From NCBI GenBank assembly GCA_965214035.1, contig OZ243932.1, positions 1,488,001-1,552,000 on the forward strand: a stretch of 64,000 nucleotides of DNA, in the 5' to 3' direction. This DNA comes from JAJDYQ01 sp965214035 (GTDB lineage: Bacteria; Pseudomonadota; Gammaproteobacteria; JAJDYQ01). This document shows, piece after piece, positions 24,168-33,081 of the stretch. The stretch's first letter is position 1. Every line of letters starts with the position of its first letter. Both the position numbers and the translations under genes were made by a program. The notes beneath the pieces are model-generated. The model searched no databases. It had not been told where the DNA came from and worked only from the letters and a program-made list of their open reading frames with translations.

Positions 24168-24704
24168 CTACTTCTTCTTCGCTTCTTTTCGAACAATGTG
24201 TTCGCCAACATAACGAACGCCCTTGCCCTTATAAGGCTCCGGCGGGCGCCAAGCACGTATTTCCGCTGCCACCTGACCCACTTTCTGCTTGTCAATGCCT
24301 TTGACAACAATATCGGTCTGGCTAGGCGTTTCAATCTCAACACCATCAGGAATCTCATAATCCACAGAGTGGGAAAAACCCAAGGTAAGATTTAATTTCT
24401 TGCCTTGCGCCTGAGCACGGTAACCCACACCGACAAGCTGCAACTTTTTCTCCCAGCCCTGAGAAACACCAGCAACTACATTATTAACGATGGCGCGCAT
24501 AGTACCCGCCATTGCAATAGCTGCGCGATCATCCTTGGCGGCCACTGAAAATTTGAGCGCTCCACCTTCTATAACAGCATTCACGGAATCATGGAGAAAA
24601 ACATCCATTGATCCCCTGGAACCTTTTACTGTCAACGCAGAACCATTGATCCTTACATCGACACCAGAGGGAATAGTAACCGGGGCATTTGATACTCTGG
24701 ACAT
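24168..24704 (-). CDS. rplF: 50S ribosomal protein L6
   Basis: 178 residues (E. coli 177). Two L6 domains in tandem; the C-terminal signature PEPYKGKGVRYVGEHI is intact. It lies near the sarcin-ricin loop where EF-Tu and EF-G bind. Nine bases separate it from rpsH. Confidence 0.98.
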   Translation of the reverse strand: MSRVSNAPVTIPSGVDVRINGSALTVKGSRGSMDVFLHDSVNAVIEGGALKFSVAAKDDRAAIAMAGTMRAIVNNVVAGVSQGWEKKLQLVGVGYRAQAQGKKLNLTLGFSHSVDYEIPDGVEIETPSQTDIVVKGIDKQKVGQVAAEIRAWRPPEPYKGKGVRYVGEHIVRKEAKKK

Positions 24705-24713
24705 GACAGCGCC

Positions 24714-25109
24714 TTAACTTACATAACAGAGGACTTCGCCGCCCTCACCAATCTCGCGTGCCTTACGGTCGCTCATAATGCCTTTCGATGTAGATACAAC
24801 AGCCACACCCAAACCACCATTAACACTCGGCAAATTATCTTTATCGACATACACGCGCAACCCGGGACGACTGCGTCGCTGAATCATCTCGATTACAGGC
24901 TTGCCCTGATAATATTTGAGACCTAACGTCAATACCGACATCGCACTATCCTGCTCAACACTAAAGTTGGCAATATAACCCTCATCCTTCAGCACTTCGG
25001 CGATAGCCACCTTAACTCTGGAGGAAGGCATTGAAACACTTTCTTTATCGGCCGACTGGCCATTACGAATCCGTGTCAGCATATCCGCTATAGGGTCCTG
25101 CAAGCTCAT
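24714..25109 (-). CDS. rpsH: 30S ribosomal protein S8
   Basis: 131 residues (E. coli 130): MSLQDPIADMLTRIRNGQ at the N-terminus and VVSTSKGIMSDRKAREIG near the end. S8 organises the central domain of 16S rRNA; in E. coli it represses spc-operon translation by binding near rplE. Confidence 0.98.
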   Translation of the reverse strand: MSLQDPIADMLTRIRNGQSADKESVSMPSSRVKVAIAEVLKDEGYIANFSVEQDSAMSVLTLGLKYYQGKPVIEMIQRRSRPGLRVYVDKDNLPSVNGGLGVAVVSTSKGIMSDRKAREIGEGGEVLCYVS

Positions 25110-25122
25110 TCCGGTACTCCCA

Positions 25123-25428
25123 CTACCAGCTTGCCATCACCAGGCCGGGAATATCACCGCGCATGGCAGCCTCACGAAGCTTGTTTCGAGACAGACCAAA
25201 TTTACGGTAATAACCGTGTGGGCGACCTGTCAGGCTACACCGATTATGCTGGCGCACAGGGCTTGCATTACGTGGCAATTTCTGTAGTGCATCGGCTGCA
25301 ACGGCACGTTCTTCATCAGAGACTGTTCTGCCACTAAGAATCTTTTTCAATCTGGCACGCTTTGCTGCATATTTTGCAACGGTACTGGCACGTCTGGCTT
25401 CACGTGCAATCATTGATTTCTTGGCCAT
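25123..25428 (-). CDS. rpsN: 30S ribosomal protein S14
   Basis: 101 residues from MAKKSMIAREARR (E. coli 101), starting at 25428 behind GGAG; an 11-codon upstream extension is not supported. The long form without a zinc ribbon: RCSLTGRPHGYYRKFGLSRN has only one cysteine. spc operon. Confidence 0.97.
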   Translation of the reverse strand: MAKKSMIAREARRASTVAKYAAKRARLKKILSGRTVSDEERAVAADALQKLPRNASPVRQHNRCSLTGRPHGYYRKFGLSRNKLREAAMRGDIPGLVMASW

Positions 25429-25432
25429 AACT

Positions 25433-25972
25433 CTAGCTCCTGAATGGAAAATTAAAAGCACTTAAAAGTGCGCGACCGGCTTCATCAGTTCTTGCCGAAG
25501 TCGTAATTGTGATGTCCATACCACGCAGAGCATCGATCCTGTCATAGTCAATTTCAGGAAAAACAATCTGTTCCTTGACACCGAGTGTATAATTGCCTCG
25601 ACCATCAAAAGACTTCGGACCAACCCCACGAAAGTCACGAATACGCGGGATGGCAATACTGACCAGACGGTCCAGAAACTCATACATGTGCCTGCCACGC
25701 AGCGTAACCTTACAACCGATAGGCCAACCTTCGCGAATCTTGAAACCCGCAACAGATTTACGCGCATAAGTAACAACAGGCCTCTGACCAGAAATTCTGG
25801 ACATATCCTCTACGGCATTCTCGATAACCTTTTTATTGCCAACAGCCTCACCCAATCCCATGTTGAGAGTAATCTTGATGATCCTCGGCACTTCCATGAC
25901 ATTACCAACACCCAGAGCTTCCTTAAGCTGAGGAACGAGTGTTTCCCTATATAGGGTTTCCAGTCTAGCCAT
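25433..25972 (-). CDS. rplE: 50S ribosomal protein L5
   Basis: 179 residues from MARLETLYRETLVP, the E. coli length. The frame is open 38 codons further up through rplX, but the homologous start is 25972, ten bases after rplX. IIKITLNMGLGEA and VTLRGRHMYEFLDRL are conserved. L5 holds 5S rRNA and contacts P-site tRNA. Confidence 0.97.
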   Translation of the reverse strand: MARLETLYRETLVPQLKEALGVGNVMEVPRIIKITLNMGLGEAVGNKKVIENAVEDMSRISGQRPVVTYARKSVAGFKIREGWPIGCKVTLRGRHMYEFLDRLVSIAIPRIRDFRGVGPKSFDGRGNYTLGVKEQIVFPEIDYDRIDALRGMDITITTSARTDEAGRALLSAFNFPFRS

Positions 25973-25982
25973 CGCTTGAACC

Positions 25983-26303
25983 CTAGGTCGCATCGATAAC
26001 TTCGCCGCTGGAACGAAACACTCGAACCTTGCGACCGTCATCAAGAAACTTGAAGCCAACGCGGTCACCTTTACCGGCATCCGCATTCCATAACATCACA
26101 TTCGAAGCATCAATTGGCATTTCCTTATCTATAATACCACCTGGCTGTCCCGCCTTAGGATTGGGCTTGGTATGGCGCTTAACCATATTGATACCCTCCA
26201 CGACAAGACGACCAACAGGCATAACGCGTAGCACATTACCACGACGACCCTTGTCTTTTCCTGTGGTCACAACCACTTCGTCACCTGTTTTTATTTTCAG
26301 CAT
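25983..26303 (-). CDS. rplX: 50S ribosomal protein L24
   Basis: 106 residues (E. coli 104). The KOW motif is IKTGDEVVVTTGKDKGRRG. L24 starts 50S assembly at the 5' end of 23S rRNA. spc operon, after rplN. Confidence 0.98.
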   Translation of the reverse strand: MLKIKTGDEVVVTTGKDKGRRGNVLRVMPVGRLVVEGINMVKRHTKPNPKAGQPGGIIDKEMPIDASNVMLWNADAGKGDRVGFKFLDDGRKVRVFRSSGEVIDAT

Positions 26304-26340
26304 CTCTCTGTCCCGATTTTGACTATTTTTACCATAGCGG

Positions 26341-26709
26341 CTACAACACTTCCGGAGCGAGCGAAATAATCTTCATAAATTTTTCGCCACGAAGCTCACG
26401 GGTCACGGGGCCAAATATACGCGTGCCAACCGGCTGTAACTGCTTATCCAGTAACACAGCAGCATTCCCATCAAAGCGAATGGAAGAACCATCTGCACGG
26501 CGCACACCTTTTGCTGTGCGAACAACAACAGCATTGTAAACCTCACCTTTTTTTACCTTCCCCCGCGGAATCGCATCCTTGACAGTCACCTTGATAACAT
26601 CACCAATCCCAGCGTAACGGCGCCTGGAACCACCCAGTATCTTAATGCACTGAACACTGCGTGCACCGCTGTTATCTGCTGCATTCAATCTTGTCTGCAT
26701 CTGAATCAT
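26341..26709 (-). CDS. rplN: 50S ribosomal protein L14
   Basis: 122 residues (E. coli 123). MIQMQTRLNAADNSGAR and the C-terminal FMKIISLAPEVL are diagnostic. It forms an intersubunit bridge. First gene of the E. coli spc operon; here only 34 bases separate it from rpsQ and I see no promoter, so it probably continues the S10 transcript. Confidence 0.98.
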   Translation of the reverse strand: MIQMQTRLNAADNSGARSVQCIKILGGSRRRYAGIGDVIKVTVKDAIPRGKVKKGEVYNAVVVRTAKGVRRADGSSIRFDGNAAVLLDKQLQPVGTRIFGPVTRELRGEKFMKIISLAPEVL

Positions 26710-26743
26710 CTACATAATTCTCCAAACTTATCCAACCAGCCTG

Positions 26744-27013
26744 CTAATGTATTTCTGAGTGCTCAATGATTTCAACCAGCCGCCAGAATTTCGTCCTCGA
26801 TATGGGACGGCACTCCTGAACACTGACCGTATCACCCATTTGACATTCGTTCTTCTCATCATGAATATGCAGCTTGGTGGAGCGGCGAATATACTTACCA
26901 TATAAAGGGTGACGCACCTTACGCTCGACCATCACAACCGCAGACTTATCCATTTTGTCGCTGACAACACGACCAATAATGGTACGTGCGACCTTGGCGC
27001 TTTGTTCGCTCAT
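26744..27013 (-). CDS. rpsQ: 30S ribosomal protein S17
   Basis: 89 residues (E. coli 84). TIIGRVVSDKMDKSAVVMVE is the OB-fold start. Its ATG overlaps the rpmC stop by four bases (ATGA), so translation is coupled. S10 operon. Confidence 0.97.
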   Translation of the reverse strand: MSEQSAKVARTIIGRVVSDKMDKSAVVMVERKVRHPLYGKYIRRSTKLHIHDEKNECQMGDTVSVQECRPISRTKFWRLVEIIEHSEIH

Positions 27014-27222
27014 GCTTTCTCACCGCTCGCGCTAACAGCAGACTTTTCATTGATAATTGTCTTAATGCAGGCAATATCCCGGCGTATCGACTTAAACTGG
27101 TGCGGCTGCCCTAGCTGACCACTGGCACGCTGCATACGCAGCCTGAACTGCGCCGCGAGCAGCGCCGTGATCTCGGCATTGAGCGCGTCAATATCCTTTT
27201 TACGTAACTCCTGTACTTCCAT
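27010..27222 (-). CDS. rpmC: 50S ribosomal protein L29
   Basis: 70 residues (E. coli 63). ELRKKDIDALNAEITALLA and FRLRMQRASGQL are typical. The ATG at 27222 shares one base with the rplP stop (TGATG); a GTG one codon earlier is also possible. The tail KSAVSASGEKA is longer than usual. L29 lies at the tunnel exit beside L23. Confidence 0.93.
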   Translation of the reverse strand: MEVQELRKKDIDALNAEITALLAAQFRLRMQRASGQLGQPHQFKSIRRDIACIKTIINEKSAVSASGEKA

Positions 27223-27635
27223 CACATCACCGTGCGAGTAACAAACATGGTCTTTACCGGCAACTTTGCCGCCGCCAGAGCAAACGCCTCACGCGCCAGC
27301 TCTTCTGAAACACCTTCCATTTCATACAGCATTTTACCAGGCTGGACCTGAGAAACCCAGTACTCGACATTACCTTTGCCTTTACCCTGACGAACTTCCA
27401 AAGGTTTTTTGGAAATTGGCTTATCAGGGAAAATCCTGATCCAGGTTTTACCACCACGCTTTACATGACGAACCATCGCACGACGGGCAGCCTCAATTTG
27501 ACGTGCTGTAATGCGCCCACGATCAAGCGATTTGAGCCCGTACTCTCCAAAACTGACCTTGTTACCATTATGAGCCAGCCCCCTGTTACGGCCTTTTTGC
27601 TGCTTTCTAAATTTTGTGCGCTTGGGTTGTAACAT
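27222..27635 (-). CDS. rplP: 50S ribosomal protein L16
   Basis: 137 residues (E. coli 136). MLQPKRTKFRKQQKGRNRG and KMLYEMEGVSEELAREAF match the family. It supports A-site tRNA binding. S10 operon, stop overlapping rpmC. Confidence 0.98.
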   Translation of the reverse strand: MLQPKRTKFRKQQKGRNRGLAHNGNKVSFGEYGLKSLDRGRITARQIEAARRAMVRHVKRGGKTWIRIFPDKPISKKPLEVRQGKGKGNVEYWVSQVQPGKMLYEMEGVSEELAREAFALAAAKLPVKTMFVTRTVM

Positions 27636-27650
27636 GACACTCTCCCGAAT

Positions 27651-28328
27651 TTAACTCGCTTGGCCCGCCGGGGCAGACACAACGCCGGGGTCCTTATCAC
27701 CCTCAAAGATCTCGCCCTTAAATATCCAGACCTTTACGCCGATGATGCCATATGTGGTATTGGCCTCGGCAAAACCATAATCAATCTCTGCTCTGAGCGT
27801 ATGCAGTGGAACGCGACCCTCACGATACCACTCGGTTCGTGCGATCTCTGCTCCATTCAGCCGGCCTGAAACATTGATTCGAACACCCTGCGCACCAAGA
27901 CGCATGGTATTCTGCACAGAACGCTTCATGGCACGACGAAACATGATTCGGCGTTCCAATTGCTGACAGATACCTTCGGCAACAAGCTGCGCATCTAACT
28001 CCGGCTTGCGAATTTCTTCGATACTCAAGTGCACCGGAACCCCCATCATACGGGTAAGCTTCTGACGTAGCCTTTCAATGTCTTCCCCTTTCTTGCCGAT
28101 CACAATACCTGGGCGCGCAGTGTGAATAGTGATATGGGCATTTCTGGCCGGACGCTGAATAATAATCCCGCTGACAGAAGCCTGCGACAACTCCTTACGC
28201 AAGAAACTGCGAACCTCCAGATCCATTGCAAGATAACTGGCGAAATCTCTGGTACCGGCATACCACTTGGATGTCCAATCTGTGGCAATACCGAGACGAA
28301 AGCCGGTTGGATGTACCTTTTGACCCAT
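27651..28328 (-). CDS. rpsC: 30S ribosomal protein S3
   Basis: 225 residues from MGQKVHPTGFRLGI (E. coli 233). The start at 28328 has AAGGAG upstream; six extra in-frame codons are not needed. The KH domain (ARPGIVIGKKGEDIERLRQK) and the S3 C-terminal domain (GRLNGAEIARTEWYREG) are complete. It lines the mRNA entry channel. Confidence 0.98.
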   Translation of the reverse strand: MGQKVHPTGFRLGIATDWTSKWYAGTRDFASYLAMDLEVRSFLRKELSQASVSGIIIQRPARNAHITIHTARPGIVIGKKGEDIERLRQKLTRMMGVPVHLSIEEIRKPELDAQLVAEGICQQLERRIMFRRAMKRSVQNTMRLGAQGVRINVSGRLNGAEIARTEWYREGRVPLHTLRAEIDYGFAEANTTYGIIGVKVWIFKGEIFEGDKDPGVVSAPAGQAS

Positions 28329-28342
28329 AGTATACTCCTTAA

Positions 28343-28672
28343 TCAATCCGCCACGGTAATGGTAATATGAGCAGAACGCTTCAGAATGGGGCTCGCACGA
28401 CCTTTCGCTCGAGGACGAAAACGCTTCATATTACGACCTTCATCCACATAAATAGTCGTGACGCTCAGAACATCAATGTCCGCGCTTTCATTATGCTCAG
28501 CATTCGATGTAGCCGATTCGAGCACCTTGGAAAGGATGCTTGCCGCTTTCTTATTACTGAATCTTAATACATTCTGTGCGTCCTCAACAGAAAGACCTCG
28601 AATCTGATCAGCAACAAGACGGATCTTCTGCGCCGATATATGCACATGACTTAAATGCGCCGAAACTCTCAT
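28343..28672 (-). CDS. rplV: 50S ribosomal protein L22
   Basis: 109 residues from MRVSAHLSHVHIS (E. coli 110). Two adjacent ATGs follow GGGAGGT; the second (28672) has the workable spacing, and the first would add one methionine. The loop DEGRNMKRFRPRAKGRA lines the exit tunnel. The last bases overlap the region just before rpsC. Confidence 0.96.
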   Translation of the reverse strand: MRVSAHLSHVHISAQKIRLVADQIRGLSVEDAQNVLRFSNKKAASILSKVLESATSNAEHNESADIDVLSVTTIYVDEGRNMKRFRPRAKGRASPILKRSAHITITVAD

Positions 28673-28682
28673 CATACCTCCC

Positions 28683-28955
28683 TCACTTGGTCTTCCTGTC
28701 AGCAATATGACCTCTGTAAGTACGTGTTATCGAGAATTCACCTAGTTTGTGACCTACCATATTCTCGGTAATCAATACAGGGACATGTTGACGACCATTA
28801 TGCACAGCTACCGTCAAACCCACCATATCAGGCAGCACCATTGAACGACGCGACCATGTTTTAATGGGCCGCTTGTCATTTGTTTCAACGGCAGCCTGAA
28901 CCTTCTTCATCAAATGCAGATCAATAAATGGACCTTTTTTAACTGAACGCGGCAC
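28683..28955 (-). CDS. rpsS: 30S ribosomal protein S19
   Basis: 90 residues (E. coli 92). MPRSVKKGPFIDLHLMKKV, MVGLTVAVHNGRQHVPV and GEFSITRTYRGH are diagnostic. It forms the head complex with S13. S10 operon. Confidence 0.98.
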   Translation of the reverse strand: MPRSVKKGPFIDLHLMKKVQAAVETNDKRPIKTWSRRSMVLPDMVGLTVAVHNGRQHVPVLITENMVGHKLGEFSITRTYRGHIADRKTK

Positions 28956-28973
28956 TGATAACTTCTCCTTTGA

Positions 28974-29801
28974 TTACTTACGACTGCGATGACGAATAAT
29001 TAATTTATCCGTGCGCTTGTTGTTGCGAGTTTTAAATCCCTTGGTAGGCATCCCCCAAGGTGATACAGGGTGACGACCACCTGATGTACGACCCTCACCA
29101 CCTCCATGAGGGTGGTCCACCGGATTCATGGCAACACCACGAACTGTTGGCCTAACACCACGCCAGCGCATCGCACCAGCCTTACCCAGCTTACACAAGC
29201 CATGTTCAGCATTATTCACCTCACCCACTGTTGCACGACACTCGGCCAATACCTTACGCATTTCACCAGACCCCAGACGAAGTGTTACATGCATGCCTTC
29301 TCGAGCAACAATCTGCGCACTGCTGCCTGCTGCGCGTGCCATTTGCGCACCCTTTCCCGGCCTCATTTCAATCGCATGCACCAAAGTACCCAAGGGTATA
29401 TTGCGAAGCGGCAAGCAGTTACCAGCCTTAATTGGAGCCGCATCGCCTGAAATGACCGGAGCACCAGGCTTAATACCTTTGGGGGCCAGAATATAACGAT
29501 ATTCACCATCAATATACGATACCAAAGCAATATGAGCAGTACGGTTAGGGTCATATTCGATGCGCTCAATTCTGCCTGGAACGCCATCCTTATTGCGCCT
29601 GAAGTCTATAACGCGATAGCGCTGCTTGTGACCACCCCCACGATGACGGACAGTGATGCGACCTGCACTATTGCGACCACCTGACTTATGCTTCTTTTCA
29701 ACAAGAGGCGCATAGGGCTGCCCCTTGTGCAGGTCCTGTCTGACGGTCCGCACAACATGTCTTTGCCCTGCTGACGTTGGTTTTAACTTAGTAATAGCCA
29801 T
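28974..29801 (-). CDS. rplB: 50S ribosomal protein L2
   Basis: 275 residues (E. coli 273). VAMNPVDHPHGGGEGRT carries the histidine implicated in peptidyl transferase function. The RNA-binding core HVTLRLGSGEMRKVLAEC is intact. Needed for subunit association and tRNA binding. S10 operon. Confidence 0.98.
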   Translation of the reverse strand: MAITKLKPTSAGQRHVVRTVRQDLHKGQPYAPLVEKKHKSGGRNSAGRITVRHRGGGHKQRYRVIDFRRNKDGVPGRIERIEYDPNRTAHIALVSYIDGEYRYILAPKGIKPGAPVISGDAAPIKAGNCLPLRNIPLGTLVHAIEMRPGKGAQMARAAGSSAQIVAREGMHVTLRLGSGEMRKVLAECRATVGEVNNAEHGLCKLGKAGAMRWRGVRPTVRGVAMNPVDHPHGGGEGRTSGGRHPVSPWGMPTKGFKTRNNKRTDKLIIRHRSRK

Positions 29802-29812
29802 CGCAAGATACC

Positions 29813-30109
29813 TTATTCAGCGATCATAAAATCAATTTCTTGACCAGCTTGCAGACGAACTATCGCCTTCTTCCACCCGGGGCGGCTCCCCATTGTTGTG
29901 CCAAAGCGCTTTTTCTTGCCTTTTACATTTGACGTGGTTACCGAAACTACTTCGACCGTAAACATCTTTTCAATTGCTGCCTTGATCTCTTTTTTAGTCG
30001 CATCTCTCAACACTCGAAAAGCATATTGATCACTTCGGTCAGCACCTCGGGCACTTTTCTCGGAAATAACCGGGGCGAGAATAATTTTTATTAATCGATG
30101 TTCGTTCAT
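29813..30109 (-). CDS. rplW: 50S ribosomal protein L23
   Basis: 98 residues from MNEHRLIKIILAPVISEK (E. coli 100). The ATG at 30109 overlaps the rplD stop by four bases (ATGA); a GTG three codons earlier is possible but poorly placed. L23 is the docking site for trigger factor and SRP at the tunnel exit. GTTMGSRPGWKKAIVRL closes the core. Confidence 0.94.
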   Translation of the reverse strand: MNEHRLIKIILAPVISEKSARGADRSDQYAFRVLRDATKKEIKAAIEKMFTVEVVSVTTSNVKGKKKRFGTTMGSRPGWKKAIVRLQAGQEIDFMIAE

Positions 30110-30708
30110 CCCAGCCACGCCTCAACTTTCCTGGCCGCATCAACGGTCATTAAAACTCTTTCGAAACGAATCAACGATGCAGGATCAAGTGCCGCCACAT
30201 CACAAATACCGATGCAGGGGATATTACGAATCGAAAGATAAAGCTTTTCATCAATTTCTTCAGTTACGATCAACACGTTATCCAGTTTCAAATCCTTAAG
30301 TTTGGCAACCATCACTCTGGTGCTGGCCTCCTCAGCTCTGAACTCATCCGCCAGCACCAAACGCTGCTGGCGAACAAGCTCAGAAAAAATACACTGCATA
30401 GCTGCGCGATACTGCTTACGATTCACCTTCTGTTCGTAACTGCGAGGCTGCGCAGCAAATGTCACTCCTCCACTGCGCCATATTGGACTACGACTGGTGC
30501 CGGCACGAGAGCGCCCAGTGCCCTTTTGACGCCAGGGCTTAGCACCACCCCCACGCACCAATGAACGATTCTTCTGTGCCTTGGTACCCGCACGACCACC
30601 CGCCATATAGGAAGTCACTGCTTGATGCACCAAGCCCTCGTTGAAGTGACGTGAGAATGTTGCATCAGACAGGCTGACTGGAGTCCCTGAATATGTCTTA
30701 AGTTCCAC
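30106..30708 (-). CDS. rplD: 50S ribosomal protein L4
   Basis: 200 residues (E. coli 201). The start is GTG, eight bases after GGAGG, and overlaps the end of rplC by 11 bases. The tunnel loop KPWRQKGTGRSRAGTSRSP is conserved. In E. coli L4 also represses its own S10 operon; I cannot confirm a leader hairpin here because tufA precedes rpsJ closely. Confidence 0.97.
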   Translation of the reverse strand: MELKTYSGTPVSLSDATFSRHFNEGLVHQAVTSYMAGGRAGTKAQKNRSLVRGGGAKPWRQKGTGRSRAGTSRSPIWRSGGVTFAAQPRSYEQKVNRKQYRAAMQCIFSELVRQQRLVLADEFRAEEASTRVMVAKLKDLKLDNVLIVTEEIDEKLYLSIRNIPCIGICDVAALDPASLIRFERVLMTVDAARKVEAWLG

Positions 30709-31381
30709 TCTGATTTCCTCCTGAGTTACCCATTCCAGATATTTTCTTGATCGCAGGTTTGATGATCACATCACCCGAACATGCGCCAGAAACAGAACCT
30801 TTAACCAGAATCAAATTCCGCACAGCATCGACACGCACCACCTCAAGGTTCTGTGTGGTATTACGCATATGCCCCATATGCCCCGCCATTTTCTTACCTT
30901 TAAACACTCGACCGGGAGTCTGGTTCTGACCTGTCGAACCTGGTGCCCGGTGAGATACTGAATTACCATGAGTATAGTCCTGATGGCTGAAGTTATGGCG
31001 TTTAATACTGCCCTGAAAGCCCTTACCCTGAGTATAGCCAGTAATATCTACATACTGACCATCCTCGAAAACATCATCAACTTTAATCTCGTCGCCAGCC
31101 TTGATTTCTTCACCCTCGCCATCACTCAGGCGAAACTCCCAAACACCACGACCCGCCTCCACGCTGGCAGCGGAGAAGTGGCCTTTCATGGCATTCGACA
31201 CACGATTAGCACGCCGGCTACCCGTTGTCACTTGTAAAGCACGATAGCCATCAATATCCTTGCTTCGCACTTGAGTCACACGGTTAGGTTCAATCTCAAT
31301 CACCGTCACCGGAGTTGAACCTCCATTTTCGGTGAAAACTCTTGTCATTCCTGCCTTGCGACCAACTAACCCGATTGCCAT
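30698..31381 (-). CDS. rplC: 50S ribosomal protein L3
   Basis: 227 residues (E. coli 209), the extra length being a Gly/Asn tail (ISGMGNSGGNQSGT). IGLVGRKAGMTRVFTENG starts the protein, and the conserved loop HGNSVSHRAPGSTGQNQTPG reaches the peptidyl transferase centre. It carries the glutamine methylated by PrmB in E. coli (GQ in that loop). Confidence 0.97.
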   Translation of the reverse strand: MAIGLVGRKAGMTRVFTENGGSTPVTVIEIEPNRVTQVRSKDIDGYRALQVTTGSRRANRVSNAMKGHFSAASVEAGRGVWEFRLSDGEGEEIKAGDEIKVDDVFEDGQYVDITGYTQGKGFQGSIKRHNFSHQDYTHGNSVSHRAPGSTGQNQTPGRVFKGKKMAGHMGHMRNTTQNLEVVRVDAVRNLILVKGSVSGACSGDVIIKPAIKKISGMGNSGGNQSGT

Positions 31382-31392
31382 AATACCGAACC

Positions 31393-31707
31393 TTAATTCA
31401 ATTTAATCTGAACATCAACACCAGCAGAAAGATCGAGCTTCATTAGCGCATCGACTGTCTTGTCAGTTGGGTCCAGAATATCCATCAAGCGCTTATGAGT
31501 ACGGATTTCATACTGATCGCGCGCATCTTTATTGACATGCGGAGAAATTAACAGCGTAAAACGCTCTTTGCGGGTCGGCAAAGGAATAGGACCGCGCACT
31601 ACCGCGCCGGTACGCTTTGCCGTCTCGACAATCTCTCTGGCCGACTGATCAATCAAACGATGATCAAAAGCCTTGAGACGAATACGAATTTTCTGGCTAC
31701 CTGACAC
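31393..31707 (-). CDS. rpsJ: 30S ribosomal protein S10 (NusE)
   Basis: 104 residues (E. coli 103), starting with GTG. IRIRLKAFDHRLIDQSARE and GPIPLPTRKERFTLL are diagnostic. It works in the 30S head and, with NusB and NusG, in antitermination. First gene of the S10 operon, 65 bases after tufA, so probably one transcript with the str operon. Confidence 0.98.
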   Translation of the reverse strand: MSGSQKIRIRLKAFDHRLIDQSAREIVETAKRTGAVVRGPIPLPTRKERFTLLISPHVNKDARDQYEIRTHKRLMDILDPTDKTVDALMKLDLSAGVDVQIKLN

Positions 31708-31772
31708 TATCAGTTACCTGTAAAATATAATAAAAAAAGACTGGCGAAATCATCTGCGCGGATTCAGATCAG

Positions 31773-32963
31773 TCATTCAATAATTTTGGCGACCACACCG
31801 GCGCCGACGGTACGACCCCCTTCACGAATCGCAAAACGCAAGCCTTCTTCCATTGCAATCGGCACAATCAAACTCACCGTCATCTGCACATTATCTCCAG
31901 GCATCACCATCTCCGTACCCTCCGGCAAATCACACGCCCCCGTCACATCCGTTGTTCGAAAGTAAAACTGTGGACGATAACCATTAAAAAAAGGCGTATG
32001 ACGACCACCCTCTTCCTTGTTCAAAATATAAACCTCCGCCTCAAACTTCGTATGCGGCGTAATCGTACCCGGCTTCGACAAAACCTGACCTCGCTCAACT
32101 TCCTCACGCTTCGTACCACGCAACAATATACCCACATTATCGCCCGCCTCTCCCCGATCCAAAAGCTTCCGAAACATCTCCACACCCGTACACGTCGTCG
32201 ATAATGTCTCCTTCATACCCACAATCTCTATCTCATCCCCAACATTAATCACACCCCGCTCAACACGACCCGTCACCACCGTACCACGCCCCGAAATCGA
32301 AAAAACATCCTCTATCGGCATCAAAAAATCACGCTCCACATCCCGCTCCGGAGACGGAATATAACTATCCAACGCCTCCATCAAACGATCAATCGAATCC
32401 GTCCCAATCTCCGAACCATCACCCTCCAGTGCCTTCAACGCAGAACCCACCACAATCGGGGTGCTATCACCCGGAAAATCATAACTGTCCAGCAACTCCC
32501 GTATCTCCATCTCAACCAACTCCAACAACTCCTCATCATCTACCTGATCCGCCTTGTTCATATAAACCACTATATAAGGCACACCCACCTGACGAGACAA
32601 CAATATATGCTCCCGTGTCTGAGGCATCGGACCATCCGCCGACGATACCACCAATATCGCACCATCCATCTGCGCCGCTCCCGTAATCATGTTCTTCACA
32701 TAATCCGCATGACCCGGACAGTCAACATGCGCATAGTGACGCACATCCGACTCATACTCCACATGCGCCGTCGCTATCGTTATACCTCGCTCCCTCTCCT
32801 CCGGCGCATTATCAATCTGATCATATGCCTTACGCTCACCCCCATGCTTCGACGCCTGATGCGTCGTAATCGCCGCCGTCAACGTCGTCTTACCATGATC
32901 AACATGACCTATCGTCCCCACATTCACATGCGGCTTCGTACGCTCAAATTTCTCTTTAGACAC
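31773..32963 (-). CDS. tufA: Elongation factor Tu, copy 1 (GTG start)
   Basis: 396 residues (E. coli 394). EF-Tu delivers aminoacyl-tRNA to the ribosome. G1 GHVDHGKT at about 19-26, DCPGHADY and NKADQVDDEE are the GTP-binding motifs; domains 2 and 3 are complete. Every base I compared with the second copy at 48722 matches apart from the start codon, which is GTG here and ATG there. Identity stops exactly at the gene ends, pointing to gene conversion. Codon use is odd: nearly all codons in the first 370 end in G or T, unlike fusA and rpsG alongside. Last gene of the str operon. Confidence 0.98.
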   Translation of the reverse strand: MSKEKFERTKPHVNVGTIGHVDHGKTTLTAAITTHQASKHGGERKAYDQIDNAPEERERGITIATAHVEYESDVRHYAHVDCPGHADYVKNMITGAAQMDGAILVVSSADGPMPQTREHILLSRQVGVPYIVVYMNKADQVDDEELLELVEMEIRELLDSYDFPGDSTPIVVGSALKALEGDGSEIGTDSIDRLMEALDSYIPSPERDVERDFLMPIEDVFSISGRGTVVTGRVERGVINVGDEIEIVGMKETLSTTCTGVEMFRKLLDRGEAGDNVGILLRGTKREEVERGQVLSKPGTITPHTKFEAEVYILNKEEGGRHTPFFNGYRPQFYFRTTDVTGACDLPEGTEMVMPGDNVQMTVSLIVPIAMEEGLRFAIREGGRTVGAGVVAKIIE

Positions 32964-33081
32964 CCTTTAAACCTCGATAAAAATCAACATCAAAAATCTG
33001 TAATCATTGCCTGAAACCCCGACCAAGCGAAAGCTTCCTCAATTAAAAACAATAAAACCCGCATCGAACCAATTCACAGAA

